Positions 1 to 8,711 are shown, numbered from the stretch's first letter. The stretch is 64,000 nucleotides of DNA from Shimia sp047124445 (GCF_047124445.1 NZ_CP138921.1:2294001-2358000); one strand, 5' to 3'. Notes: a model not told the origin generated them from the letters alone. Numbers and translations: made by a program.

Positions 1-957
1 ACCGGCATCGGCATCTCCGAAGACCGCCTGCCCAAAGTGTTTGACGACTTTGTCACCAACGACCCGACGCTGGGCCGTGTCCCCGGAGGCACGGGGCTGG
101 GCCTCGGCATCGCGCGGCGCATCGTCACCGCTCTGGGCGGCGACATCGGTGTGGAAAGCACGCCTGATGTCGGCAGCACCTTCTGGGTGCGCTTGCCCAT
201 GGAAGAAGGCCGCCAGCCGCCCGCCCCACAGGCCAGCGAACCGGAACCGGAACTCGCGCACCTGCACATGCTTGTGGTCGAGGACAACGAGATCAACCGC
301 GAATTGGCACAGGAATTGCTGCAACGCGAAGGCCATTGGGTCACCCTGGCCTCCAACGGCGCCGAAGGTGTGCAACTGGCCCAGGTCAAACAGTTCGACA
401 TGATCCTGATGGATATTGCCATGCCGGTCATGGACGGACTCGCGGCCACCAAGCAAATTCGCGCCGGCGACGGCCCCAACAAGGAGACTCCCATTGTCGC
501 CGTCTCCGCCAACATCCTGCCGGAAGACCGCGACCGGTTCCTCGCCGCGGGCATGAGTGCCTTCCTGGCCAAACCCATCAGCCGACCGGCTCTGCAAAAA
601 ATGCTACAGGACAGCTTCGCCACGGCCGAGTTGTCCCCATCCGAGCCCACCACACGCGCGGGTCTGCCGGAAGACACCTACAATCGCCTGCAAGCGCGGT
701 TTCTGGACGAAGGCGACGCCCTCTTGGCCGCCGTCACCGCGCCCTACCGGGATTTCCAGGATGTCGCCAAACGTTGCCACGATCTCTCTGGGGCTGCCGC
801 AATCTTTGGCGCCCACGCCCTGCACGATATTTTGGCGCAAGCCGACACCGCCGCCAAACAAGGCAACAAACGCCTGTTTGAAGAGCTGGTCACCCAGATC
901 CCAACCCTCTGGCGCGCCACCCGCATCGACCTAAACGCACCAGACGCCGCCGAATAA
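1..957 (+). CDS. Hybrid sensor histidine kinase/response regulator, C-terminal part (5' end outside window)
   Basis: The reading frame is open from base 1, so the N-terminal sensor and dimerisation parts are missing. What remains begins in the HATPase_c domain, with a G-box reading GTGLGLGIARRIV. A receiver domain follows at window residues about 90-205, with the acceptor Asp near residue 138 in LMDIAMPVMDG. A C-terminal HPt-like domain has RCHDLSGAAAIFGA, His near residue 260. The protein should therefore run an internal His-Asp-His phosphorelay, like TorS or ArcB. It ends three bases before the stop of a convergent LysR gene. The signal sensed and the output regulator cannot be deduced from this fragment. 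Confidence 0.9.
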   Translation, partial: TGIGISEDRLPKVFDDFVTNDPTLGRVPGGTGLGLGIARRIVTALGGDIGVESTPDVGSTFWVRLPMEEGRQPPAPQASEPEPELAHLHMLVVEDNEINRELAQELLQREGHWVTLASNGAEGVQLAQVKQFDMILMDIAMPVMDGLAATKQIRAGDGPNKETPIVAVSANILPEDRDRFLAAGMSAFLAKPISRPALQKMLQDSFATAELSPSEPTTRAGLPEDTYNRLQARFLDEGDALLAAVTAPYRDFQDVAKRCHDLSGAAAIFGAHALHDILAQADTAAKQGNKRLFEELVTQIPTLWRATRIDLNAPDAAE

Positions 958-960
958 CCC

Positions 961-1869
961 CTAGGGCATCTCCGCACCCAGCGTAGGCGGAAACTCCTGT
1001 ACCGCCTTCAAGAACCAGCCCAGCGCCCGCCCCCTTTGCCCGCCACTGCGATAGGCCACCGCCATCGGCAAAGACGTCTGCTGTGGAAAATCCAAAATCT
1101 CAAACCGGCTGCGGAAGTGGCGGCTTTGGGCATAACTGTCCACCACAACCCCCACCGCCTCACTGCGCTCAATCACACCTGCGGCCATGGTGAAACTGGG
1201 CATGATGTGCAACCGCCGCATCGGGTCGACCTCGCCTGCTTGCACCAAATGCTGGATTGGCTCCGCATAAGGCCCGCTTGGCTCCGGGACAATCAGCGGC
1301 AAACCGGCCAAATCCTCGCTACTCACTGGACGCCCCACCAACGGATGCCCCCGCCGAACAAAAAACAGCGCATTGAGTGGCGGCAGCGGATCACATCGCA
1401 CCCCGGCCTCTGCCATCAAAGGCCGCGACGGGCCAATCAACGCATCCAGATCGCCTTGCCGAAACAACTGCACCGCCGTCTCAAACGGCGCGCCCCGCAG
1501 ATGAATGCGCACCTCCGGATGCGCCCCGACCAAGGCCCAGATCGCCCGGCTCATCAGCCCTTCCATCGAACTGGGCGACACCCCAATTCGCAGCACCTGT
1601 TCCCGCGTCTGCCGCCCCTCATCCACATCCGCGACCAGCTGATCCACATCCGCCAGTATCCGCGCCGCCCGATCAATAAACGCCCGCCCCTCTGCCGTGG
1701 CTGTCACGCCCCGCGCGTGCCGTTCAAACAACGCCGCGCCGACGTCCTGCTCCACATCCGCAACCGCCTTTGTCACCGCCGATTGTGTGACATTCAGCGC
1801 CCTCGCCGCGGACGAGATCGCCCCTTGCCGATCCACCGCCACCACATAGCGCAGCTTGGTCAGGTTCAT
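961..1869 (-). CDS. LysR-family transcriptional regulator
   Basis: This 302-residue protein has an N-terminal winged helix-turn-helix (residues 1-60, AARALNVTQSAVTKAVADVE) and a periplasmic-binding-protein-like effector domain, the usual LysR layout and length. The ATG at 1869 is chosen because GGAGGA lies four to five bases upstream on the minus strand and the HTH begins at once; a longer reading to 1926 would add unconserved residues. It diverges from the thiolase gene at 1961 across 91 bp. By the usual LysR pattern it probably regulates that acyl-CoA operon and itself. The inducer is unknown, possibly an acyl-CoA intermediate. Confidence 0.9.
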   Translation of the reverse strand: MNLTKLRYVVAVDRQGAISSAARALNVTQSAVTKAVADVEQDVGAALFERHARGVTATAEGRAFIDRAARILADVDQLVADVDEGRQTREQVLRIGVSPSSMEGLMSRAIWALVGAHPEVRIHLRGAPFETAVQLFRQGDLDALIGPSRPLMAEAGVRCDPLPPLNALFFVRRGHPLVGRPVSSEDLAGLPLIVPEPSGPYAEPIQHLVQAGEVDPMRRLHIMPSFTMAAGVIERSEAVGVVVDSYAQSRHFRSRFEILDFPQQTSLPMAVAYRSGGQRGRALGWFLKAVQEFPPTLGAEMP

Positions 1870-1960
1870 CCATTCCTCCAATGAATAGCTTGAGAGAATA
1901 TTGAATTTGCCAGATACCTTCGTCAATCCGATACTTCCGCGTAAGCGAGGAGGATTTCAC

Positions 1961-3145
1961 ATGAGTCACGAGGCCATTGTTGCCGGCGTCGGCATGATCA
2001 AGTTTGCCAAACCGGGTGCATCAGAGAGCTACGATCAAATGGGCGCCGCCGCCGTGCGCGCCGCGCTCAAAGACGCAGGGCTCAGCTATGAGGACGTACA
2101 ACAGGCCTACGCGGGCTACGTCTACGGCGACAGCACCTGCGGCCAGAAAGCCCTCTATCACGTTGGCATGTCCGGCATCCCAATCATCAATGTGAACAAC
2201 AACTGCTCCACCGGCTCCACCGCGCTCTACATGGCGCGCCAAGCCATTGAAAGCGGCATTGCCGACTGTGTGCTTGCGGTTGGCTTTGAGCAAATGCAAC
2301 CGGGCGCGCTAACCTCCCACTGGACAGATCGACCGACACCGTTTGATGACTTCGACAACGCCTGTGACACACTTGTCGGTCACGCCGAAGTCCCACTCGC
2401 GTTGCGCTACTTCGGCGGTGCGGGCAAATCGCATATGGAGAAATTTGGCACCGAGCTAGCCGATTTTGCCAAAATCCGCGCCAAAGCCTCCCGCCACGCC
2501 ACCCGCAACCCGCTGGCACTCTTTGCCAAGGAAGTCTCTGAGGCCGAGGTCATGGCCGCCCCGGTCATATGGGACGGCGTCATGACCCGCTTGATGGCCT
2601 GCCCGCCCACTTGCGGCGGGGCCGCTGCGATCCTCTGCTCAGAGAGTTTCGCTGCCAAACACGGTCTCGACGCAACCGTGAAAATCAAAGCCCAAGCCAT
2701 GACCACCGACTACGCCTCCACCTTTGAGGCGCAGGACATGATGCAGGTCGTCGGCTACGACATGACAGCGGCGGCGGCCAAACAAGTGCAGGAAGCTTCG
2801 GGTATCTCCATCGACGACGTCGATGTGGTCGAATTACACGACTGCTTCGCCCACAACGAGCTGATCACCTACGAAGGCTTGGGTTTGACCCCTGAAGGAA
2901 CGGCGCAGAAATTCATCGCCGATGGCGACAACACCTATGGCGGCAAATTTGTGACCAACCCCTCCGGCGGTCTTTTGTCCAAAGGCCATCCTCTAGGGGC
3001 CACTGGCCTTGCCCAATGCTACGAGTTGACCCACCAGTTGCGCGGCACCGCCGACGCCCGTCAGGTCGAAGGCGCCCGCACCGCATTGCAACATAATCTC
3101 GGCCTCGGCGGCGCCTGTGTCGTGACCCTCTATCAGGCGGCTTAA
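1961..3145 (+). CDS. SCPx-type thiolase (lipid-transfer protein/acetyl-CoA acetyltransferase family)
   Basis: This 394-residue thiolase-superfamily protein has its nucleophilic Cys near residue 82 in NNNCSTGS, an HDCFAHNE segment and the C-terminal GGLLSKGHPLGATG block. These are features of the SCP-x/SCP2-thiolase branch rather than FadA. Such enzymes cleave 3-oxoacyl-CoA, often with a 2-methyl branch. The ATG at 1961 follows a strong AGGAGG; an in-frame start at 1901 lies inside the divergent promoter and is rejected. It is the first gene of a six-gene operon with hot-dog hydratases, an acyl-CoA dehydrogenase, an SDR and a racemase, so a thiolytic step in branched-chain beta-oxidation is inferred. 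Confidence 0.88.
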   Translation: MSHEAIVAGVGMIKFAKPGASESYDQMGAAAVRAALKDAGLSYEDVQQAYAGYVYGDSTCGQKALYHVGMSGIPIINVNNNCSTGSTALYMARQAIESGIADCVLAVGFEQMQPGALTSHWTDRPTPFDDFDNACDTLVGHAEVPLALRYFGGAGKSHMEKFGTELADFAKIRAKASRHATRNPLALFAKEVSEAEVMAAPVIWDGVMTRLMACPPTCGGAAAILCSESFAAKHGLDATVKIKAQAMTTDYASTFEAQDMMQVVGYDMTAAAAKQVQEASGISIDDVDVVELHDCFAHNELITYEGLGLTPEGTAQKFIADGDNTYGGKFVTNPSGGLLSKGHPLGATGLAQCYELTHQLRGTADARQVEGARTALQHNLGLGGACVVTLYQAA

Positions 3146-3149
3146 CCCT

Positions 3150-3617
3150 ATGGGCATCTTCAACCGATCCACCAAGGGCCATGTCACTCCGCCCATCGAG
3201 GTCACAATCGAGCGCGGCCCGCTAGCGTTCTTCTCCGAAACCATCGGCGAGACAGACCCGATCTACTTCGATCCAGACGCCGCGCAGGCCGCCGGCCACC
3301 CGGACATCCTCGCCCCCGCCACTTACGCTGTGGTGGTCGGCACCTTTGCCGACCAGATCGCCCGCCGCAAAGGTTTGCCCGACATTCTTGAACTGATCAA
3401 CGGCGACCTGCGCGTGCTGCTGCATGGCACCGAGGCCTACACCTACCACGGACCGATGTTTGCCGGAGATGTGGTGACAGTCGAAAACGAGGTGACAGAT
3501 TTCACTGACGCCAAAGGCGGCAAACTCGAAATCGCCCACGTCACCACCCGCATCACCCACCCCACGCGCGGCCTCTTGGTTGAGGCCACGCGCGGCATCA
3601 TCCACCGTCTGGGCTGA
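3150..3617 (+). CDS. MaoC-like hot-dog protein, probable non-catalytic hydratase subunit
   Basis: This 155-residue protein matches the FAS1-like/MaoC N-terminal dehydratase hot-dog domain. At the place where hydratase-2 enzymes have D-x-NP-x-H, it reads ETDPIYFDPDAAQAAGHP, so the usual catalytic His is replaced by Tyr. This suggests a structural or substrate-binding half that pairs with the next gene. In steroid-degrading actinobacteria such half-size hot-dog proteins form heteromeric enoyl-CoA hydratases (ChsH1/ChsH2). It starts four bases after the thiolase stop and is followed 12 bases later by the second hot-dog gene. The pairing is inference. Confidence 0.8.
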   Translation: MGIFNRSTKGHVTPPIEVTIERGPLAFFSETIGETDPIYFDPDAAQAAGHPDILAPATYAVVVGTFADQIARRKGLPDILELINGDLRVLLHGTEAYTYHGPMFAGDVVTVENEVTDFTDAKGGKLEIAHVTTRITHPTRGLLVEATRGIIHRLG

Positions 3618-3629
3618 GGAAGACACATC

Positions 3630-4049
3630 ATGACCGTTACACCAACCAATGCCCAAGTCGGCGACACACTCCCCGAACTCACCTTCGGCCCGATCTCCCG
3701 CACCACATTGGCGCTCTATGCAGGTGCCTCAGGGGATCACAACCCGATTCACATCGATCTGGATTTTGCCAAAAACGCCGGCATGGACGATGTCTTTGCC
3801 CACGGCATGTTGTCCATGGCACAGCTGGGACGCCTCGCCACAAACTGGGCCGGTCAAGACCGCATGCGTGCGCTCTCCACCCGTTTCACCGCGATCACCC
3901 CCGTGGGCGCCACCGTGACCTGCACGGGCACCGTTGTGGACCGCCACGAAGAGCACGGACGCGTCCTGCTCACCGTGAAGCTCGCCGCGCACATTGACGA
4001 CGGCACCCAAACCCTGCGCGGCGAAGCCAATATCTGCGGTACGCCTTAA
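3630..4049 (+). CDS. MaoC-like (R)-specific enoyl-CoA hydratase, catalytic hot-dog subunit
   Basis: This 139-residue single hot-dog protein carries the hydratase-2 signature: YAGASGDHNPIHIDLDFAK, with the Asp and His expected for water addition across a trans-2-enoyl-CoA. The length fits a half-size MaoC protein. It sits directly behind the hot-dog gene that lacks the His, so the two probably make a heterodimer with one active site per pair. Within the operon it would supply the hydration step between the acyl-CoA dehydrogenase and the SDR. AAGACACATC upstream of the ATG gives only a modest ribosome binding site. Substrate length is unknown. Confidence 0.85.
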   Translation: MTVTPTNAQVGDTLPELTFGPISRTTLALYAGASGDHNPIHIDLDFAKNAGMDDVFAHGMLSMAQLGRLATNWAGQDRMRALSTRFTAITPVGATVTCTGTVVDRHEEHGRVLLTVKLAAHIDDGTQTLRGEANICGTP

Positions 4050-4061
4050 TTCAATTTGCCT

Positions 4062-4112
4062 GAAGCGCATCGCGCTTCGGGCCGCGCCCGACCCGCCCCA
4101 TGGGCGGGCGCG
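4062..4112. repeat. REP-like double hairpin between operon genes
   Basis: Two adjacent inverted repeats lie in the 117-bp gap between the hydratase and acyl-CoA dehydrogenase genes. The first has arms GAAGCGC/GCGCTTC around a 3-base loop (4062-4078). The second has outer arms CGCGCCCG/CGGGCGCG (4083-4090/4105-4112) and alternatively CCCGCCC/GGGCGGG around CAT (4092-4108). Neither is followed by a T-run, so a classical terminator is unlikely. The form is that of REP-type intergenic elements, which can stabilise or partly attenuate mRNA. Confidence 0.6.
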
Positions 4113-4166
4113 TTCCGCACCCACCCCGGGCCAGTCGCGGCCCTTTTGGGGACAAGGAGACTCCCA

Positions 4167-5315
4167 ATGCCCAATCACATGTGGATGAGCGAAGACCACA
4201 CCGCCTTCGCCGACACCGTCAAACGCTTCTTTGACGAAGAGGTCACCCCAAACAAAGATGCCTGGACCGAAGCCGGCGTCATTCCCAAATCCCTTTGGAA
4301 AAAAGCCGGAGACCTCGGCATCCTCGGCGCCACCTTCCCCGAGGAACACGGCGGCCTTGGCCTCTCGCGCCACTTCGACGCTGTGACCTTCCTGGAGCAG
4401 ACCAAAGCCGGTGACAGTGGCTGGGGCGTATCTGTGCACAACATCGCCGCGCATTACATCACCGCCTTTGGCACCGACGAACAGAAAGCCCGCTGGCTGC
4501 CAGATTTGGCCTCAGGGGACAAAATCGCCGCCATTGCGATGACCGAACCGGGCACCGGTTCCGATCTGCAAGCAGTGAAAACCACCGCCATCCGCGACGG
4601 CAACGAATACCTGATCAACGGCTCCAAAACCTTCATCACCAACGGCGGCTCCGCCGACCTGATCGTGCTGGTCGCCAAGACCGACCCCTCCGCCAAAGGC
4701 CGCGGTGTGAGCCTGATCGTGGTGGAAACCGAAGACCTTGAGGGCTTCGCTGTAGGCCGTTGCCTCAAAAAAATGGGCATGAAACGCAACGACACCGCAG
4801 AACTCAGCTTCACCGACGTGCGCGTGCCGCTCACCAACCTGATTGGCACCGAGGAAGGCCAAGGATTCATCCAACTGATGAAACAGCTGCCATGGGAGCG
4901 TCTCATACTTGGCTATATGGCTCTGGGCGCGTCGCAATGCGCGCTTGAGCATACGCTGGCCTATGTGAAAGAGCGCAAAGCCTTTGGCAAACGGGTGATG
5001 GACTTCCAAAACACCCGCTTCAAGCTCGCGGAATGTGCCACCAAAATCGAACTGCTCGCGTCCTTCTGTGACACCTGCCTCGCCGAGCTCGACGCAGGCA
5101 AACTCACCGCCGAAAAGGCTGCCATGGCAAAATGGTGGGGCACCCAGACCCAATGCGAGATCGTGGATGAGTGCCTGCAATTGCACGGCGGCTACGGCTA
5201 CATGTCCGAGTATCCGATTTCGGAACTCTACACCGACGCCCGCGTGCAAAAGATCTACGGCGGCACCAACGAGATCATGAAAGAAGTGATCGCCCGCTCG
5301 CTGGACATCGACTGA
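4167..5315 (+). CDS. Acyl-CoA dehydrogenase (long-chain/isovaleryl-type catalytic site)
   Basis: This 382-residue flavoprotein has the acyl-CoA dehydrogenase signature AMTEPGTGSDLQ near residue 125 and a C-terminal YGGTNEIMKEVIAR block. The medium/short-chain catalytic Glu position reads YGGT instead of YEGT, while WERL near residue 244 matches the alternative catalytic Glu of isovaleryl-CoA and long-chain dehydrogenases. It should form the 2,3 double bond, passing electrons to ETF. AAGGAG at 4154-4159 supports the ATG at 4167; an in-frame start at 4056 would read through the hairpins. The placement suits branched or long acyl-CoA, consistent with its operon partners. Confidence 0.9.
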   Translation: MPNHMWMSEDHTAFADTVKRFFDEEVTPNKDAWTEAGVIPKSLWKKAGDLGILGATFPEEHGGLGLSRHFDAVTFLEQTKAGDSGWGVSVHNIAAHYITAFGTDEQKARWLPDLASGDKIAAIAMTEPGTGSDLQAVKTTAIRDGNEYLINGSKTFITNGGSADLIVLVAKTDPSAKGRGVSLIVVETEDLEGFAVGRCLKKMGMKRNDTAELSFTDVRVPLTNLIGTEEGQGFIQLMKQLPWERLILGYMALGASQCALEHTLAYVKERKAFGKRVMDFQNTRFKLAECATKIELLASFCDTCLAELDAGKLTAEKAAMAKWWGTQTQCEIVDECLQLHGGYGYMSEYPISELYTDARVQKIYGGTNEIMKEVIARSLDID

Positions 5316-5425
5316 TGACATTTTGTGCAACATCAGGGTCGCACCCAACCCCGAGGGCGGGCCTGATGTCGCGCACAAACCGAACAAAGCCTCCCAAGGT
5401 CCATTACCTTTTCAAACACTGCAAT

Positions 5426-5461
5426 TTCGCACCCGCCCTGGGGGGCGGGGTCGGGTGCGAA
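5426..5461. repeat. GC-rich inverted repeat upstream of SDR gene
   Basis: Perfect 10-base arms TTCGCACCCG (5426-5435) and CGGGTGCGAA (5452-5461) enclose a G-rich centre with a further CCC/GGG pairing. It lies in the 187-bp gap between the dehydrogenase stop and the SDR start. A partial relative (GTCGCACCC, then AGGGCGGGCC) lies around 5339-5360. No T-run follows. Like the element at 4062-4112, it looks like a REP-type processing or stabilising hairpin within the operon transcript. Confidence 0.55.
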
Positions 5462-5502
5462 CCGAGCCGCTCCGCGTCTCGCAAAAAGTCTTGGATATCC
5501 GC

Positions 5503-6330
5503 ATGACCAAACTCACCGGAAAAACCGCCTACATCACCGGCGCAGGCAATGGCATTGGCCGAGCTGTCGCTCTGAAACTCGCCTCTGAAGGCGCCAACAT
5601 CGTGCTCAACGACCTCGAGGACGCCCCGGCCCAGGCGGTGGTCGAGGAAATCACCGCCGCAGGCGGCAACGCCATCGCTTTTGTCGGCTCGGTCACGGAA
5701 AAAGGCTTTGCCGAGCGTTTCATCGGCGCCGGCGTGCAAAAATGGAACGCCATCGATATCATCGTCAACAACGCGGGCTACACCTGGGACAGCCTGATCG
5801 GCCACATGACCGACGATCAATTTGACGCCATGATGGACGTACACGTCAAAGCGCCCTTCCAAATCCTGCGCGCCGCCTCGGGCTTCATCAAAGGCCACGC
5901 CAAGAAGGAAGCCGAAGGCGGCCGCGAAGTTTTCCGCAAGGTGGTCAACATCTCATCCATCGCAGGCACCGGCGGGAATGTTGGTCAGGCCAACTACTCC
6001 TCCGCCAAATCCGCCGTGCTGGGCCTGACCAAATCCCTAGCCAAAGAATGGGGCCGCTACAAAGTCAACGTGAACTGCGTCGCCTTCGGCTACATCGAAA
6101 CCCGCCTCACCCAAGCCACAGACGACAAGAAGTCCATCACCGTGGACGGCAACACCGTGGGCATCGGCATCCCGACAAAAGTCGCAGGTGGCTTTGCTGC
6201 CATGGTGCCCCTTGGCCGCCCCGGCACGCCCGAAGAAGCGGCGGACGGCGTCTATCTGATGTGCTGCCCCGAGAGTAATTATGTCTCCGCCCAAGTCCTC
6301 ACCGTTGGCGGCGGGTTGAACGGTCTGTAA
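5503..6330 (+). CDS. SDR-family oxidoreductase, probable (3R)-hydroxyacyl-CoA dehydrogenase
   Basis: The 275-residue protein is a classical short-chain dehydrogenase: TGAGNGIG near residue 12, NNAG near 90, Ser in NISSIAG and YSSAK near 167. An Asp after beta-2 (VLNDLED) points to NAD rather than NADP. The SDR domain combined with hydratase-2 subunits mirrors the peroxisomal D-bifunctional protein (MFE-2), so oxidation of (3R)-hydroxyacyl-CoA is the likely step. The start at 5503 is where SDR homology begins; an upstream in-frame start at 5323 would translate the hairpin region. The Shine-Dalgarno sequence is weak. Confidence 0.86.
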   Translation: MTKLTGKTAYITGAGNGIGRAVALKLASEGANIVLNDLEDAPAQAVVEEITAAGGNAIAFVGSVTEKGFAERFIGAGVQKWNAIDIIVNNAGYTWDSLIGHMTDDQFDAMMDVHVKAPFQILRAASGFIKGHAKKEAEGGREVFRKVVNISSIAGTGGNVGQANYSSAKSAVLGLTKSLAKEWGRYKVNVNCVAFGYIETRLTQATDDKKSITVDGNTVGIGIPTKVAGGFAAMVPLGRPGTPEEAADGVYLMCCPESNYVSAQVLTVGGGLNGL

Positions 6331-6447
6331 TCCCATGAAAGGTCCGAAAACCAAACTGCGCGCCCGTGCCTTGTTAATTCTGACACAAAACTCTGACTGT
6401 ATGGGCCTGCAGATTCGTGGCGTCCCAACCGCAATGGAGGATCTGCG

Positions 6448-7584
6448 ATGACCCAAAGGACCAAGCCCATGCTGCAAGGCATCCGCATCATCGAAATCGA
6501 AGGCCTTGGCCCCGGCCCCTTTGCCGCCATGCACCTGGCCGATCTCGGCGCAGACGTGATCACCATTCACCGCAAAGGCAGCGGGTCTATCACCGCAGAC
6601 CAATCCGTGCTCGACCGCGGCAAACGCTCCATCGCGTTGGATCTCAAAGAGCCGGATGACCTCGCCGTAGCCAAAAAGCTTATCGACTCCGCAGATGCGT
6701 TGATCGAAGGCTTCCGCCCCGGTGTGATGGAACGGCTCGGCCTGGGTCCGGCGGACTGCCATGCCACCAATCCACGGTTGGTTTATGGCCGCATGACCGG
6801 TTGGGGCCAAACTGGGCCGCGCGCAGAAACAGCCGGTCACGACCTCAACTACATCGCCCAATCCGGCGCGCTTTGGTACGCGTCTGAGCCCGGCTCCCCC
6901 CCGATCACCCCCGCGACCCTTGTGGGCGACATCGGCGGCGGCGCGCTCTACCTGGTGATCGGTATCCTAACTGGCATCCTCAACGCGCAAGAAATTGGCC
7001 AAGGCACAGTGGTCGACGCTGCCATTGTCGATGGCTCCGCCCACATGATGACACTCTTGATGGCCCTACGCCAAGCCGGTGGCCTTGCTATGGAACGTGG
7101 CCACAGCCTCCTGGACGGCCCCCACTGGTCGCGCAGCTATGTCTGCGCCGATGGCGGCTATGTCTCCGTGCAAGCACTGGAGCCACAATTCTACGCCTCT
7201 TTCCTCGACAAACTTGGACTGGCTGACGACCCCGAATTTGCCAAGCAACACGACCGGACCCTCTGGCCCAAACTCACCGCCCGCCTAACCGACATTTTTG
7301 TGCGCGAACCACGCCTGCATTGGGATGACCTGTTTGCAGGCTCCGACGCCTGCGTCGCGGTGGTGCTTTCCCCGGAGGAAAGCGCGCGATCAGCGCATAT
7401 GACAGCCCGTGACGTCTGGCACCACACCCACGGCAATCTCCAAGCCAGCCCGGCACCGCGCTTTGATGGTTTCGTCGAAGACATTCAGCCCGCGCCGCGA
7501 CGCGGCGAACACACGGAAGAAATCTTGTCTGAACTTAACCTTCCCGCAACGCCCGATCCCTTAACGCAACAGAGGCGCGCCTAA
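6448..7584 (+). CDS. Alpha-methylacyl-CoA racemase-like CaiB/BaiF (class III CoA-transferase) family protein
   Basis: This 378-residue protein belongs to the CaiB/BaiF family. It has GHDLNYIAQSGAL with His near residue 131 and LVGDIGGGALYL with Asp near residue 161. That 30-residue His/Asp spacing matches the catalytic acid/base pair of alpha-methylacyl-CoA racemases (the mycobacterial MCR type), so racemisation of 2-methylacyl-CoA is more likely than CoA transfer. GGAGG lies nine bases before the ATG at 6448. It is the last gene of the operon and would convert (2R)- to (2S)-methylacyl-CoA for the dehydrogenase. A CoA-transferase role cannot be excluded from sequence alone. Confidence 0.82.
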   Translation: MTQRTKPMLQGIRIIEIEGLGPGPFAAMHLADLGADVITIHRKGSGSITADQSVLDRGKRSIALDLKEPDDLAVAKKLIDSADALIEGFRPGVMERLGLGPADCHATNPRLVYGRMTGWGQTGPRAETAGHDLNYIAQSGALWYASEPGSPPITPATLVGDIGGGALYLVIGILTGILNAQEIGQGTVVDAAIVDGSAHMMTLLMALRQAGGLAMERGHSLLDGPHWSRSYVCADGGYVSVQALEPQFYASFLDKLGLADDPEFAKQHDRTLWPKLTARLTDIFVREPRLHWDDLFAGSDACVAVVLSPEESARSAHMTARDVWHHTHGNLQASPAPRFDGFVEDIQPAPRRGEHTEEILSELNLPATPDPLTQQRRA

Positions 7585-7642
7585 GGCGCACCTCCGCAAA
7601 ACAGTCGCAATACCGACAGAATACCGACGTCAAAGTCGGTGG

Positions 7643-8677
7643 TTAATTGCCGCGCACTGTGTCGATCATCAGCTGCACGTTTTCCGGATCGGCGTCCGGG
7701 GTGATTCCATGGCCCAGATTGAAGATATGTGGCCCCTTGCCAAACGCCGCGACGATCTTGCGGGTCTCATCCACCAGATCCTGCCCGCCGGTCACCATGT
7801 GGCTGGATTTCAGGTTGCCCTGCACACAGCCAGCTGTCTGCACGTTGGCGGCAGCCCACTCCGGCGTCACCCCATCATCCAGTGCCACACAATCCGCACC
7901 GGTCGCTTCGGCGAATCCAATATAGCGCTCACCTGCCCCACGCGGGAAGGCGATGATCGGCGTATCTGGGTGGCGCTCTTTCAGAGCTGCAATGATTTTC
8001 TTTGCCGGTTCAACGGCATAGCGATCAAAGTCATCGCCTTTTAGCGAGCCCGCCCAGCTGTCAAACAGCTTCACAACCTCAGCGCCCGCCTCGATCTGTT
8101 TGGACAAATACTCCACGGTGCCTTCGGTCAGAATATCAATGATCTGGTCAAAAACGGCGGGGTTCTCATCTTTCAACTTATGCGCTGGCCCCTGATCCGG
8201 TGTCCCACGTCCGGCCACCATATAGGTCGCCACAGTCCAGGGCATGCCTGCAAAGCCAATCAATGTGGTCTCGCTCGGCAGTTCGCGGCTCAAAATCCGC
8301 ACGGTTTCATACACCGGATTGAGCGTTTCATGGATCTCGGAAACCGGCTTCAGCTTGTCAAAATCTGCCTGATTTTCAATGGTCGACAGCCGTGGCCCTT
8401 CGCCAGTCACAAACCACAAATCCGCGCCAAGCGCCTGTGGCAAAAGCAAAATATCGGCAAACAAGATCGCCGCATCAAAACCGTAGCGCCGGATCGGCTG
8501 CAGGGTCACCTCAGCCGCAAGCTCACTGTTGTAGCACAATGACAGGAAGTCACCTGCCTCGCCACGTGTCGCGCGATACTCTGGCAGATAGCGGCCAGCC
8601 TGGCGCATCATCCAGATAGGGGGAGTGTCGAGTGTCTCGCCGGCCAAAGCCCGCAGAATTTTCTTGGTCTGTGTCAT
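7643..8677 (-). CDS. hemE: Uroporphyrinogen decarboxylase
   Basis: The 344-residue protein has the full HemE pattern, including N-terminal PPIWMMRQAGRYLPEY (substrate-binding Arg) and FADILLLPQALG. It decarboxylates the four acetate side chains of uroporphyrinogen III to give coproporphyrinogen III in the cytoplasm. AAGAGGAA precedes the ATG at 8677. An FNR-type site lies 35-48 bp upstream, so oxygen-responsive control is likely. The gene diverges from hemC, and hemF lies 1.8 kb away, so three tetrapyrrole genes cluster here. Confidence 0.97.
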   Translation of the reverse strand: MTQTKKILRALAGETLDTPPIWMMRQAGRYLPEYRATRGEAGDFLSLCYNSELAAEVTLQPIRRYGFDAAILFADILLLPQALGADLWFVTGEGPRLSTIENQADFDKLKPVSEIHETLNPVYETVRILSRELPSETTLIGFAGMPWTVATYMVAGRGTPDQGPAHKLKDENPAVFDQIIDILTEGTVEYLSKQIEAGAEVVKLFDSWAGSLKGDDFDRYAVEPAKKIIAALKERHPDTPIIAFPRGAGERYIGFAEATGADCVALDDGVTPEWAAANVQTAGCVQGNLKSSHMVTGGQDLVDETRKIVAAFGKGPHIFNLGHGITPDADPENVQLMIDTVRGN

Positions 8678-8711
8678 GCGTTCCTCTTAGTCCTGCCCAA
8701 TTTGCCGCTCG

